This document shows, piece by piece, positions 38,809 to 46,170 of a stretch of 64,000 nt of DNA. Source of the DNA: Nocardioides sp. AX2bis (GTDB lineage Bacteria; Actinomycetota; Actinomycetes; Propionibacteriales; Nocardioidaceae); NCBI RefSeq assembly GCF_902506435.1, contig NZ_LR733215.1, forward strand, positions 609,989 through 673,988, read 5' to 3'. Below the pieces are notes generated by a model. It saw only the letters and a program-made list of their open reading frames with translations, was not told the origin of the DNA and did no database searches. Positions within the stretch are counted from its first letter, which is position 1, and the number at the start of each line of letters is the position of its first letter. A program made the position numbers and the translations under genes.

Positions 38809-39422
38809 GCGACCCGACCGCCCAGCCCGCCGACCACCCCGACGACCTGCTCGGGGACGCGCCGGCGTCGATGACGCCCGAGCAGCACCGCCGGGCCGCG
38901 ACGCTGCGCGCGTACCTGCAGGCCAACGGGCTGGAGCACACCGAGAACGCCGTCGGCGGGTTCTCCTTCGCGCTGCCCGGCGAGCGGAAGCTGCAGACGC
39001 CGGTACGCCTCGACGTCGGCGTGCACGCGCTCGGGGTGCACGCCTTCGTGTGCCGGCAGCCCGACGAGGCGCACGAGCGGGTCTACCGGTGGCTGCTGGA
39101 GCGCAACCTGAAGACCTTCGGGGCGGCCTTCGCGCTGGACCACCACGGCGACATCTACCTCGACGGGCGGCTGCCCCTGGGCGTGCTCGACGCCGGGGGC
39201 GGGGCGGACGGGCCTGTCGACCCGACGGACCTCCCGGAGCTGGACCGGCTGCTCGGCGCGGTGCTCTCGACCGCCGACGAGTCGTTCAACGCGATCCTGG
39301 AGCTCGGGTTCGCCTCCTCGATCCGCAAGGAGTGGGACTGGCGGCGCCTGCGCGGGGAGTCGACCGCCAACCTCGAGGCGTTCCGCGGGTGGCTCGAGGC
39401 CGGGGACGACGCCCGGCCGTAG
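38805..39422 (+). CDS. YbjN-domain protein
   Basis: A 205-residue cytosolic protein with a YbjN/type III chaperone-like domain (about 45-165: [20 protein letters not shown] and the downstream [20 protein letters not shown]). Overlaps mshA by GTGA, implying coupling. Mycobacteria have the same gene order (mshA then Rv0487). Function is not known; YbjN proteins may act as chaperones or sensory regulators. Confidence 0.83.
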   Translation: MSDPTAQPADHPDDLLGDAPASMTPEQHRRAATLRAYLQANGLEHTENAVGGFSFALPGERKLQTPVRLDVGVHALGVHAFVCRQPDEAHERVYRWLLERNLKTFGAAFALDHHGDIYLDGRLPLGVLDAGGGADGPVDPTDLPELDRLLGAVLSTADESFNAILELGFASSIRKEWDWRRLRGESTANLEAFRGWLEAGDDARP

Positions 39423-39431
39423 CGGTCTCCC

Positions 39432-40847
39432 TCAGGCGGTCGTCCCGGCGTCCGCGCGGACCAGCGGGGCGACGGCCGGCATGAACACCTCGGGCCGCAT
39501 CGGGCGGCCGAGCAGGTAGCCCTGGCCGAAGACGGCGCCGACGGCCTGCAGGTGGGAGGCCTGGACGGCGTCCTCGATGCCCTCCGCCACGACGGTGACC
39601 TGGGTGGTGCCGAGCAGGCCGAGCACGGTGCGGATCAGGGCGAAGTCGGTGGCCGAGGTGGCGATGTCGCGGACCAGGGACCGGTCGATCTTGACCGTGT
39701 CCACGGGCAGCCGGTGCAGCTGCGCGATCGAGGAGTAGCCGGTCCCGAAGTCGTCGATGCCCAGGCCGACCCCCAGGGCGCGCAGCCGGTAGAGCGTGGT
39801 CAGCACGTGCTGGTCCTCGGTCAGCAGCGCCGTCTCGGTGATCTCCAGCAGCAGCATCTCGGCCGGCGTGCCGGACCGGTCGAGGGCCTCGGCGACGCCC
39901 TCGACGTAGCCCGGGCGCTGCAGCTCGAGCGCGGAGACGTTGACGTGGGTGCGGTACGCCGGACCCACGTGGCCGATCCACGCCGCGGTCTGGGCCAGGG
40001 CCAGGTCGAGGACGAGCCGGCCGAGGTCGTGGATCAGCCCGGACCGCTCCGCGGCCGCGACCGCCTCGGCCGGCGAGACGTCCCCGCGCTCGGGGTGGTG
40101 CCAGCGCAGCAGCGCCTCCGCGCTGGTCAGCGTGCGGCTGCGCAGGTCGAGGACCGGCTGGTAGACCAGCGACAGCTGGGCGGTGTCCTCGTGCAGCGCG
40201 GCCGCCAGGTCGGCGACCAGGCCGAGCTCGCGGCGTACGCCGGCGTCGTGCCGGTCCTCCCCGTCGGCGCCGCCCGCGCCCGGGGTGCCGGGCTGGTCGT
40301 CGGGGGAGGCGTTCCACCGCACGCAGCCGCGGTAGTGGCGGCCCGAGGCGTAGAGCGCCCCCCGCACCTCGCGCAGCGAGCGCCAGCCCTCGTCGTCGGC
40401 CCGGCAGCGGCGCAGCGCCACGGTGACCACCGGCCAGACCCGGGCACCGCCGTGCTCCGGCGGCAGCGTCGCGAACCCGACCAGGCGGGTGGCGACCTCC
40501 TCGATGTCGTCGGGCGCGAGGTCGGGGTGGACCACGAGACCGGCCAGCACGCCCCCGACCGGGGAGACCTGGAGCAGGTGGATCTGCAGGGCGGGTGCCC
40601 CGTCGTCCGTCGCGGCCCCGGCCCCGGACTGCGCGTCGATGCCGAGTCGCGCCACGACCGCCGAGGTGACCGCGCCGAGCGCCTCGTGGCCGTAGGCGTC
40701 GGCGAGCTCGTCGGCGTTGGACACGCTGGCCGCCAGCAGCACCACCTGGCGCCCGGCCCGGCCGGCCTCGACGCACAGCGTCTCGACCCGGTCGCGCAGC
40801 GGGCGCGGGTCGGTCAGGCCGAGGGCCAGGGGGTCGAAGTGCGGCAC
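39432..40847 (-). CDS. c-di-GMP phosphodiesterase (EAL) with degenerate N-terminal GGDEF-like domain
   Basis: A 471-residue soluble protein. Residues about 1-190 are GGDEF-like in fold but lack a GGDEF motif. The EAL domain is complete: SAEALLRWHHPERG, HVNVSALEL, LEITETALL, IDDFGTGYSS (both Asp present), KIDRSLV and VVAEGIE. It should hydrolyse c-di-GMP. GTG at 40847 starts one base after the stop of the pseudo-receiver gene, so the two are co-expressed. It forms the breaking half of a c-di-GMP block beside rsiG-whiG. Confidence 0.88.
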   Translation of the reverse strand: MPHFDPLALGLTDPRPLRDRVETLCVEAGRAGRQVVLLAASVSNADELADAYGHEALGAVTSAVVARLGIDAQSGAGAATDDGAPALQIHLLQVSPVGGVLAGLVVHPDLAPDDIEEVATRLVGFATLPPEHGGARVWPVVTVALRRCRADDEGWRSLREVRGALYASGRHYRGCVRWNASPDDQPGTPGAGGADGEDRHDAGVRRELGLVADLAAALHEDTAQLSLVYQPVLDLRSRTLTSAEALLRWHHPERGDVSPAEAVAAAERSGLIHDLGRLVLDLALAQTAAWIGHVGPAYRTHVNVSALELQRPGYVEGVAEALDRSGTPAEMLLLEITETALLTEDQHVLTTLYRLRALGVGLGIDDFGTGYSSIAQLHRLPVDTVKIDRSLVRDIATSATDFALIRTVLGLLGTTQVTVVAEGIEDAVQASHLQAVGAVFGQGYLLGRPMRPEVFMPAVAPLVRADAGTTA

Positions 40848-40848
40848 G

Positions 40849-41280
40849 TCAGCCCTCCGACTCCGGGCGCTCGAGGGCCCAGGGCAGGTTCAGGCCGCGG
40901 ACGACGTCCAGCAGCGCGCGAGCGGCGACGTGGCCGGAGAGGTAGGTGGCGCCGTGGCGGTGCAGCGCGGCGATCTCCTCGTCCCCGGGGTCGCCCCCGG
41001 TCACCACGACCGGCAGCCGGCGCAGACCGGCGTCGGCGCGCAGCACGCGCAGCACCTCCTCGGCGCTGCCCAGCGGCAGCCGCAGCGCCGTCACGAGCAC
41101 CACCGGCAGCGGGTGGTCGGCGCGCTCGGCGTACGGCGCGCGGCCCAGGACGTAGGCCACCGCCTCGTGCCCGTCCTCGCAGGCCAGGACGGGGTTGGTC
41201 AGGCCACCGGAGATGAAGTCGTCCCGGGTGCGTCGGACCCCGGCGGCGTCGTAGCCGACCAGCAGGACCGGAGCACGCAT
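40849..41280 (-). CDS. Degenerate response-regulator receiver protein
   Basis: A 143-residue single-domain protein with a CheY/Rcp1-like fold (VLLVGYDAAGVRRTRDDF, CEDGHEAVAYVLGRAPYAE, LRRLPVVVTGGD). Of the phosphorylation pocket, the acidic pair is GY in place of DD, the phospho-acceptor position is Ala65 (VTALRLP), and the Lys near the end is replaced (TYLSGH). It therefore cannot be phosphorylated in the usual way and may act as a binding partner. GGAGG stands 5 bases before the ATG. Likely co-expressed with the EAL protein directly after it. Confidence 0.78.
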   Translation of the reverse strand: MRAPVLLVGYDAAGVRRTRDDFISGGLTNPVLACEDGHEAVAYVLGRAPYAERADHPLPVVLVTALRLPLGSAEEVLRVLRADAGLRRLPVVVTGGDPGDEEIAALHRHGATYLSGHVAARALLDVVRGLNLPWALERPESEG

Positions 41281-41444
41281 GATTCCTCCGTGGGTCGGTG
41301 ACGGGTCTGACCCGGACACCCCCGCAACCCGGAAGCAGCAGTGAAACCGATCGCTGCAGGTCGTGGCCGGGGAACCCGTGATCCCGGCGCCCGGTCCAGA
41401 CCAGCTCCACCACCGTACGCCGGTCCAGCCGCCGGCGGGAGACC

Positions 41445-42932
41445 TCAGCCCGTGACCGCGACCTCCCCGGACCCGGGCCCGGACCCGGGCGCGGTACGCC
41501 GCACCGCCGCACCCACCGCCGCCCAGTGCGAGGCCTGGCGGGCCAGCTCGGCCGGGTCCGCGGGCGCGCTGAGCCACCGGCCCTGGAGGGTGTCGACCCC
41601 GAGCTCCTGCAGCAGGGTGACCGCGGAGGCCGTCTCGACGCCCTCGGCGACGACCTGGACCTCGAGGGCGTGCGCCGCGCTGACCATGCCGCGCACCTGC
41701 CGCTCGGTGGTGGGGTCGGTGAGCAGCGTCGCGATGATCTCGGGGTCGATCTTGATCTGGCGCACCGCGGGGAAGGTCCACAGCGAGCGCAGCGAGGACG
41801 AGTCCCGGCCGAAGCCGTGGATGCTGACCCGCACCCCGGCGTCGTGGACCTCCTCGAAGAGCGAGGCGACGTCGGGCGTCGGCCGGGTGGCCGCCTCGGT
41901 GATCTCCAGCACCAGCGACGCCGGGTCGTGCCCGGCGCGACGGACCCGGTCGATCAGGTCGGTGACCAGCCCGCGGGCGGCCATGTGGCGCGCCGAGACG
42001 TTGAGCGCGAGACCGGCGCCGGGGGCCATCCGGCGCAGCGCGGGCAGGTCGGCGAGGGCGCGGTCGAGGACCGCGTCGGTGAGCGGGCCGAGCAGCCCGC
42101 TGCGCTCGGCCTGGGGCAGGAAGTGGCGCGGCAGCAGCAGCCCGAGCTCGGGGTGCTCCCAGCGCACGAGGGCCTCGAAGCCGGTGACGAGGCCCGTCAG
42201 TGCGTCGACCTGCGGCTGGTAGTGGACGGCGAGCTCCCCGGCGTGCACGGCGTCGCGCAGCTCGGCGACCAGGCGCGGGCCGTGCACCGCGGCGAGCACG
42301 GGGTCGGTGAGGTCGCCGAGGGGTGCGGGGGCGTCGCCGCCGGCGCGCTTGACGGCGTACATCGCCTGGTCCGCGGCCCGGGTCAGCTCCTCGAGGGTGT
42401 TGCCGTCGCGGTCGAGCACGGCCACGCCGACCGAGGCGGTGACCGTGACCTCCAGCTCCTCGACCGGCAGCGGCGTGCCCACGACGGCGACGACCCGGGC
42501 GGCGAGGTCGGCGGCGTCGTCGACGCAGGCCAGGGGCGCGGTGAGGACGGCGAACTCGTCGCCGCCGAGGCGGACCAGGAGGTCGTGCGGGCCGACCACG
42601 GTGCTGAGCCGGCGGGCCACCTCGACCAGCACGGCGTCGCCCTCGTGGTGACCGAGCAGGTCGTTGATCCGCTTGAACCCGTCGAGGTCGAGCAGGAGCA
42701 GCGCCACCGGGCGCCCGGAGGCGCGGGCCAGCGCGAGCGCCAGGGGCCCGCGGTCCCGCAGCACGCCGCGGTCGGGCAGACCGGTCAGCGGGTCCGTGCC
42801 GCGGCTGCCCAGTCGCCGTACGACGCCGCGCAGCAGCCCCCGCACCTCGCGCAACCCGGTCACCGGGAGCGCCGGCGGGCGGTGGTCGTGCGCATGTCGG
42901 GTCTCCGGGACGGCTCGGCGGGCCCACGGCAT
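41445..42932 (-). CDS. GGDEF-EAL protein: probable diguanylate cyclase with impaired EAL
   Basis: A 495-residue protein. The GGDEF domain (about 45-200) is complete: DPLTGLPDRG, LLLLDLDGFKRINDLLGHHEGD and RLGGDEFAVL at 121-130. The inhibitory RxxD site is missing (GPHD). In the EAL domain, FEALVRWEHPELG, LNVSARHM, LEITEA, QIKIDP and VVAEGVET are present, but IDDFG is replaced by IHGFG, losing two metal-binding Asp residues; phosphodiesterase activity is doubtful. So it probably makes c-di-GMP. Start is uncertain: ATG at 42932 or GTG at 42863, neither with a good ribosome site. Divergent from rsiG. Confidence 0.83.
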   Translation of the reverse strand: MPWARRAVPETRHAHDHRPPALPVTGLREVRGLLRGVVRRLGSRGTDPLTGLPDRGVLRDRGPLALALARASGRPVALLLLDLDGFKRINDLLGHHEGDAVLVEVARRLSTVVGPHDLLVRLGGDEFAVLTAPLACVDDAADLAARVVAVVGTPLPVEELEVTVTASVGVAVLDRDGNTLEELTRAADQAMYAVKRAGGDAPAPLGDLTDPVLAAVHGPRLVAELRDAVHAGELAVHYQPQVDALTGLVTGFEALVRWEHPELGLLLPRHFLPQAERSGLLGPLTDAVLDRALADLPALRRMAPGAGLALNVSARHMAARGLVTDLIDRVRRAGHDPASLVLEITEAATRPTPDVASLFEEVHDAGVRVSIHGFGRDSSSLRSLWTFPAVRQIKIDPEIIATLLTDPTTERQVRGMVSAAHALEVQVVAEGVETASAVTLLQELGVDTLQGRWLSAPADPAELARQASHWAAVGAAVRRTAPGSGPGSGEVAVTG

Positions 42933-42967
42933 CCCGTGGTCGAGGAGGACATCGGGTCGGAGGGGTC

Positions 42968-43011
42968 GGGACTTGAGTCCCGCCCGGTCCGGTGTCTCGG
43001 GTCCGGGACAC
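42968..43011. promoter_or_regulatory. Two palindromes in the GGDEF-EAL/rsiG divergent gap
   Basis: GGGACTTGAGTCCC (42968-42981) is a perfect 6-bp arm palindrome. GTGTCTCGGGTCCGGGACAC (42992-43011) pairs over 9 positions with one wobble. Both sit near the GGDEF-EAL start in the 273-base gap (42933-43205), which contains no gene. They could be operators or RNA hairpins; no -10/-35 set is clear. Confidence 0.4.
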
Positions 43012-43205
43012 CCCCGGCCGCCGCCCGGAACCCCCGAGGGGACACGCGGAACCCGGGTGGGTATCCGCCTGACGGACCTCGGTCCCGTCGATCGGGGTAC
43101 GAGGACCTGCGGCAACCCACGGACGAGGACGCCGTCTCGCTGGCAGGATGAGGCCGGACGCCCGCGGCCCACCCCACCTCGCCGCGGCCCAGCACGAGGA
43201 GCACG

Positions 43206-43718
43206 GTGAACGACCAGACCGCCACGGGACCGGGCACGCTCGACGTCGGCGAGGCCCCACGGCTCGACGACCTCGCCCTGCCCGGGCTGCGCGCCTACCG
43301 CCAGCGCCTGCGCGACGAGGAGGACCGGGCGTCGTACTGGCGTCGCGTCGTGCACGCCCGGCTCGACCTGATCGAGGCCGGAGGGACCGGTACGGGCGCC
43401 GCCGTCGCGATCGGGCTCGAGGACCTCGTCCGCGTGCTCGGCGACACCGCCACCGGGGCCGGGCGCACCGCGCTGCTGCGCGTCCGCGCCGCCGACCCGC
43501 TGCCCGAGCTGCCCGACCTGGCCGAGGTGTGGGCGCCGCCGACCACCCCGGCCGAGACCACGGTCGTCGTGGAGCGGCTGCGGGCCGCCGAGCGGCAGCT
43601 GACGGCGTACCGCAGCGCGCTGTTCGCACGCCTCGACGAGAGCACGGCCGCGCTGATCGCGCGCTACCGCAGCGACCCGTCGGCGGCGCTGTCGGTGCTC
43701 GAGCAGGGAGCCGCCTGA
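43206..43718 (+). CDS. rsiG: RsiG-type c-di-GMP-responsive anti-sigma factor
   Basis: A 170-residue, mostly helical protein with two long helices (about 29-58 and 117-155) suited to an antiparallel coiled coil. RsiG of Streptomyces binds c-di-GMP with one E(X)3S(X)2R(X)3Q(X)3D motif per helix. Here helix 1 has E39-S43-R46-H50-D54 and helix 2 has E129-T133-R136-F140-D144, the same spacing with the Gln replaced. It starts with GTG after GAGGAG and overlaps the next gene, a WhiG-type sigma factor (TGATG). The assignment rests on this motif and gene order. It should hold the sigma factor inactive when c-di-GMP is high. Confidence 0.83.
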   Translation: MNDQTATGPGTLDVGEAPRLDDLALPGLRAYRQRLRDEEDRASYWRRVVHARLDLIEAGGTGTGAAVAIGLEDLVRVLGDTATGAGRTALLRVRAADPLPELPDLAEVWAPPTTPAETTVVVERLRAAERQLTAYRSALFARLDESTAALIARYRSDPSAALSVLEQGAA

Positions 43719-44452
43719 TGTCGCGCGTGACGCCGCCGGAGATCGGGGAGACCTGGCGCGAGTACAAGGCCACCGGCGACGTCGACCTGCGCAACCGGCT
43801 GGTGATGCAGTACTCGCCGCTGGTCAAGTACGTCGCCGGCCGGGTGCGCAGCGGGCTGCCGGCCACGGTCGAGTCCGCGGACCTGGTCTCCGAGGGCGTG
43901 TTCGGGCTGATGGACGCCATCGAGAAGTTCGAGCCGGACCGCGGCTGGGAGTTCCAGACCTACGCGGTGCCGCGGATCAGGGGCGCGATCCTGGACTCCA
44001 TCCGCAGCGCCGACTGGGTGCCGCGCTCGGTGCGCACCCGGCTGCGGGCGGTCGAGGAGGCCCGCACCGCCCTGCACCGCGAGCTGGGCCGCGACCCCGA
44101 GGACGTCGAGCTGGCCCGGCGTCTCGACGTCGGGGTCGGCGAGCTGCGCGAGCTGGTCGCCAAGCCGACGCAGATGGCCGGCGGCGGCGACGAGGAGATC
44201 GCCGAGATGGGCGACGAGGCGCCGGGTCTCGAGGAGGCCTTCGAGGACGAGGGCACCCGCGAGGTGCTGCGCCGCACGGTGCGGGAGCTGCCCGAGCGCG
44301 ACCAGGTCGTGATCGCCCTCTACTTCTTCGAGGGCCTGACCCTGGCCGAGATCGGTCAGGTGCTGCAGGTCACCGAGTCCCGGGTCAGCCAGCTGCGCAG
44401 CCGGGCGACGAAGTCGCTGCGCGAGCGGCTCACGGTGGCGCTGGCGACCTGA
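43718..44452 (+). CDS. whiG: WhiG/FliA-family RNA polymerase sigma factor
   Basis: A 244-residue sigma-28 group factor with regions 2 (RNRLVMQYSPLVKYVAGRVR, SADLVSEGVFGLMDAIEKFE, and FQTYAVPRIRGAILDSIRSADWVPRSVR), 3 (EEARTALHRELGRDPEDVE) and 4 (LTLAEIGQVLQVTESRVSQLRSRA). It is coupled to the upstream rsiG. In Streptomyces WhiG drives early sporulation genes and needs release from RsiG when c-di-GMP falls; in motile actinobacteria such factors can drive flagellar genes. Which role applies here cannot be read from this window. The end overlaps the convergent EamA gene by 23 bases. Confidence 0.9.
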   Translation: MSRVTPPEIGETWREYKATGDVDLRNRLVMQYSPLVKYVAGRVRSGLPATVESADLVSEGVFGLMDAIEKFEPDRGWEFQTYAVPRIRGAILDSIRSADWVPRSVRTRLRAVEEARTALHRELGRDPEDVELARRLDVGVGELRELVAKPTQMAGGGDEEIAEMGDEAPGLEEAFEDEGTREVLRRTVRELPERDQVVIALYFFEGLTLAEIGQVLQVTESRVSQLRSRATKSLRERLTVALAT

Positions 44453-45383
44453 CCGGGTCCGCGCCCGGCGTCGCGCCCGGCGTGGGCGCCGCGGCCGGAC
44501 CGCGGCGGGCGACGGCCACGCCGACGAGGGCGAGCAGGCCACCGGCGTAGGCCAGCGCGGGCGGTGCCTCCCCGAGGAGCAGCAGGCCCAGCACGATCGT
44601 GATCGGCGGCACCAGGTAGGTGGTCACGCCCAGGCGCGAGGCGTCCATCCGGCCCAGCGCGTAGGCGTAGGTGGTGAAGGCCAGGGCGGTCGGGAAGACG
44701 CCGAGGTAGACCACCCACCACACCGAGGACGTGGGCGCCGCGCGGACCTGCTCGACCAGGGCGCCGGCCCAGGGCAGGCAGACCACGGCCCCGACCGTGC
44801 AGGCCGCCCAGGTGACCTGGAGCGCGGGCAGCCGGCGTACGAGGGGCTTCTGCAGCACCAGGGAGACCGCGTAGACCACCGCGGCCAGCAGCACCAGCGC
44901 GACGCCGAGGCCGTCGCGGTCGCCGTCCCCCGGCCCGGCCACCGCGATCACCGCCACCCCGCCGAACGCCAGGGCGAGGCCGAGCGCGAGGGCCCCGGTG
45001 AACCGCTCGCCGAGGAACAGCGCGGCCAGCAGGGCGATCAGCACCGGGGAGACCTGGATGAGCATCGCGGCCGTGCCGGCGTCGACGCGCAGCTCGCCCT
45101 CGTTGAGCGCGACGTTGTAGACGCCGAACCAGAGCACCCCGATCGCGACCAGCGTGAGCGCCTCGCGGGCGGTGGGCCGCACGAGCGGACGGCGCGTACG
45201 ACGCCGGGTCACCGCGACCACCACGGCCAGCGTCAGCGACCCCACCAGCAGCCGCCCCAGGGACAGCGCCCCGGGGGAGAAGTCACGCCCGAGGTGGCGG
45301 ATCGCGACGAACGCCGAGGCCCACAGCACCAGGGTGCAGCCGATCGCGAGGACCGGCAGCCAGGGGGGGACGGGACGGGACAC
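44430..45383 (-). CDS. EamA/DMT-family permease
   Basis: A 317-residue membrane protein with ten helices in two EamA halves: LVLWASAFVAIRHLG and VLIALLAALFLGERFTG in the first, and VYLGVFPTALAFTTYAYALG with VPPITIVLGLLLLGEAPP in the second. Substrate unknown, likely small metabolite export. The GTG at 45383 (VSRPVPPWLP) is chosen over a TTG at 45404 that would lie against a hairpin; neither has a good ribosome site. Overlaps whiG tail-to-tail. Confidence 0.8.
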   Translation of the reverse strand: MSRPVPPWLPVLAIGCTLVLWASAFVAIRHLGRDFSPGALSLGRLLVGSLTLAVVVAVTRRRTRRPLVRPTAREALTLVAIGVLWFGVYNVALNEGELRVDAGTAAMLIQVSPVLIALLAALFLGERFTGALALGLALAFGGVAVIAVAGPGDGDRDGLGVALVLLAAVVYAVSLVLQKPLVRRLPALQVTWAACTVGAVVCLPWAGALVEQVRAAPTSSVWWVVYLGVFPTALAFTTYAYALGRMDASRLGVTTYLVPPITIVLGLLLLGEAPPALAYAGGLLALVGVAVARRGPAAAPTPGATPGADPVRSPAPP

Positions 45384-45404
45384 GGGTGGAGCGTAGTGAC
45401 CCAA

Positions 45405-45428
45405 GAATCCCCGCCTGAGCGGGGATTC
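45405..45428. terminator. 10-bp perfect hairpin downstream of eda
   Basis: GAATCCCCGC and GCGGGGATTC enclose CTGA. It is the distal one of two similar hairpins in the gap between eda and the EamA gene. Confidence 0.65.
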
Positions 45429-45466
45429 CCCGGGTTCGCGCGCCGTGCAAGGGACAACAACATCGG

Positions 45467-45490
45467 GAACCCCCGCCCGAGCGGGGATTC
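45467..45490. terminator. Similar hairpin, one mismatch, downstream of eda
   Basis: GAACCCCCGC and GCGGGGATTC enclose CCGA, 30 bases beyond the eda stop. Same design as 45405-45428, 62 bases apart. Likely the terminator pair of the zwf-edd-eda operon. Confidence 0.65.
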
Positions 45491-45519
45491 CTGAGGCGGG
45501 AGTGACGCGAGGGGCGGGG

Positions 45520-46170
45520 TCAGCCCAGCGCGGCGGCCGCGGCGGCGAGCGAGGCCACCCGCTCCCAGTCGCCGGCCTCGAGCGCGTCCTTCGGGGTCAG
45601 CCAGGACCCGCCGACGCAGCCCACGTTGGGCAGGGCGAGGTACGCCGGGGCGCTCGCGGCGGTGATCCCGCCGGTGGGGCAGAACCGGGCCGCGGGGACG
45701 GGGGCGGAGACCGCCTTGAGCCAGGGGGCGCCGCCGGAGGCCTCGGCGGGGAAGAACTTCATCTCCGACACCCCGGCCTCGAGCACGGCGAGCATCTCGG
45801 AGACCGACGACGTGCCGGGCAGGAACGGCAGCCCGGTGCCGAGCATCGCGGCCAGCAGGCCCGGCGTCGCGCCGGGGGAGACCAGGAACTGCGCGCCGGC
45901 CGCGGCGGCGTGCCCGGCCTGCTCGGGGGTGCAGACGGTGCCGGCGCCCAGCAGGATCTCGGGGACCTCGGCGGCGATCTCGCGGATCGCCGAGAGCGCG
46001 GCCGGGGTGCGCAGCGTGACCTCGATGATCGGCAGGCCCCCGGCCACCAGTGCGCGCGCCAGCGGCACGGCGTGGTCGACGTCGTCGATGACGACGACCG
46101 GCACCACCGGGGCGACGGACAGCAGCGACACGGGTGTGCCGGCGAGGACGGACTCAGGCGTGCTGGTCAA
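45520..46170 (-). CDS. eda: KDPG aldolase
   Basis: Splits 2-keto-3-deoxy-6-phosphogluconate to pyruvate and glyceraldehyde 3-phosphate, the last Entner-Doudoroff step. A 216-residue TIM barrel with the catalytic Glu in IIEVTLRTP, the Schiff-base Lys in MKFFPAE and the phosphate-binding CPTGGIT. The TTG at 46170 is chosen because AGGAGGT (46176-46182) sits 5 bases upstream; it overlaps the edd end by 17 bases. Third gene of the zwf-edd-eda operon. Confidence 0.93.
   Translation of the reverse strand: MTSTPESVLAGTPVSLLSVAPVVPVVVIDDVDHAVPLARALVAGGLPIIEVTLRTPAALSAIREIAAEVPEILLGAGTVCTPEQAGHAAAAGAQFLVSPGATPGLLAAMLGTGLPFLPGTSSVSEMLAVLEAGVSEMKFFPAEASGGAPWLKAVSAPVPAARFCPTGGITAASAPAYLALPNVGCVGGSWLTPKDALEAGDWERVASLAAAAAALG

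Noticed and set aside
41281..41444. Possible c-di-GMP riboswitch (GEMM) in the leader of the pseudo-receiver gene
   Set aside because: I could not find the conserved GEMM core or tetraloop receptor; the 163-base leader shows only short GC hairpins. A covariance-model search would decide.
40849..43920. A 1023-codon minus-strand frame covering the c-di-GMP block
   Set aside because: Only the final 143 codons match a protein fold; the remainder is an out-of-frame image of the GGDEF-EAL gene.
45405..45495. Two similar about 29-base palindromic repeats 62 bases apart, resembling a type I-E CRISPR repeat-spacer-repeat
   Set aside because: Only two copies, the repeat ends differ (CCCGG against TGAGG), no cas genes in the window, and the position after eda suits a pair of terminator hairpins.
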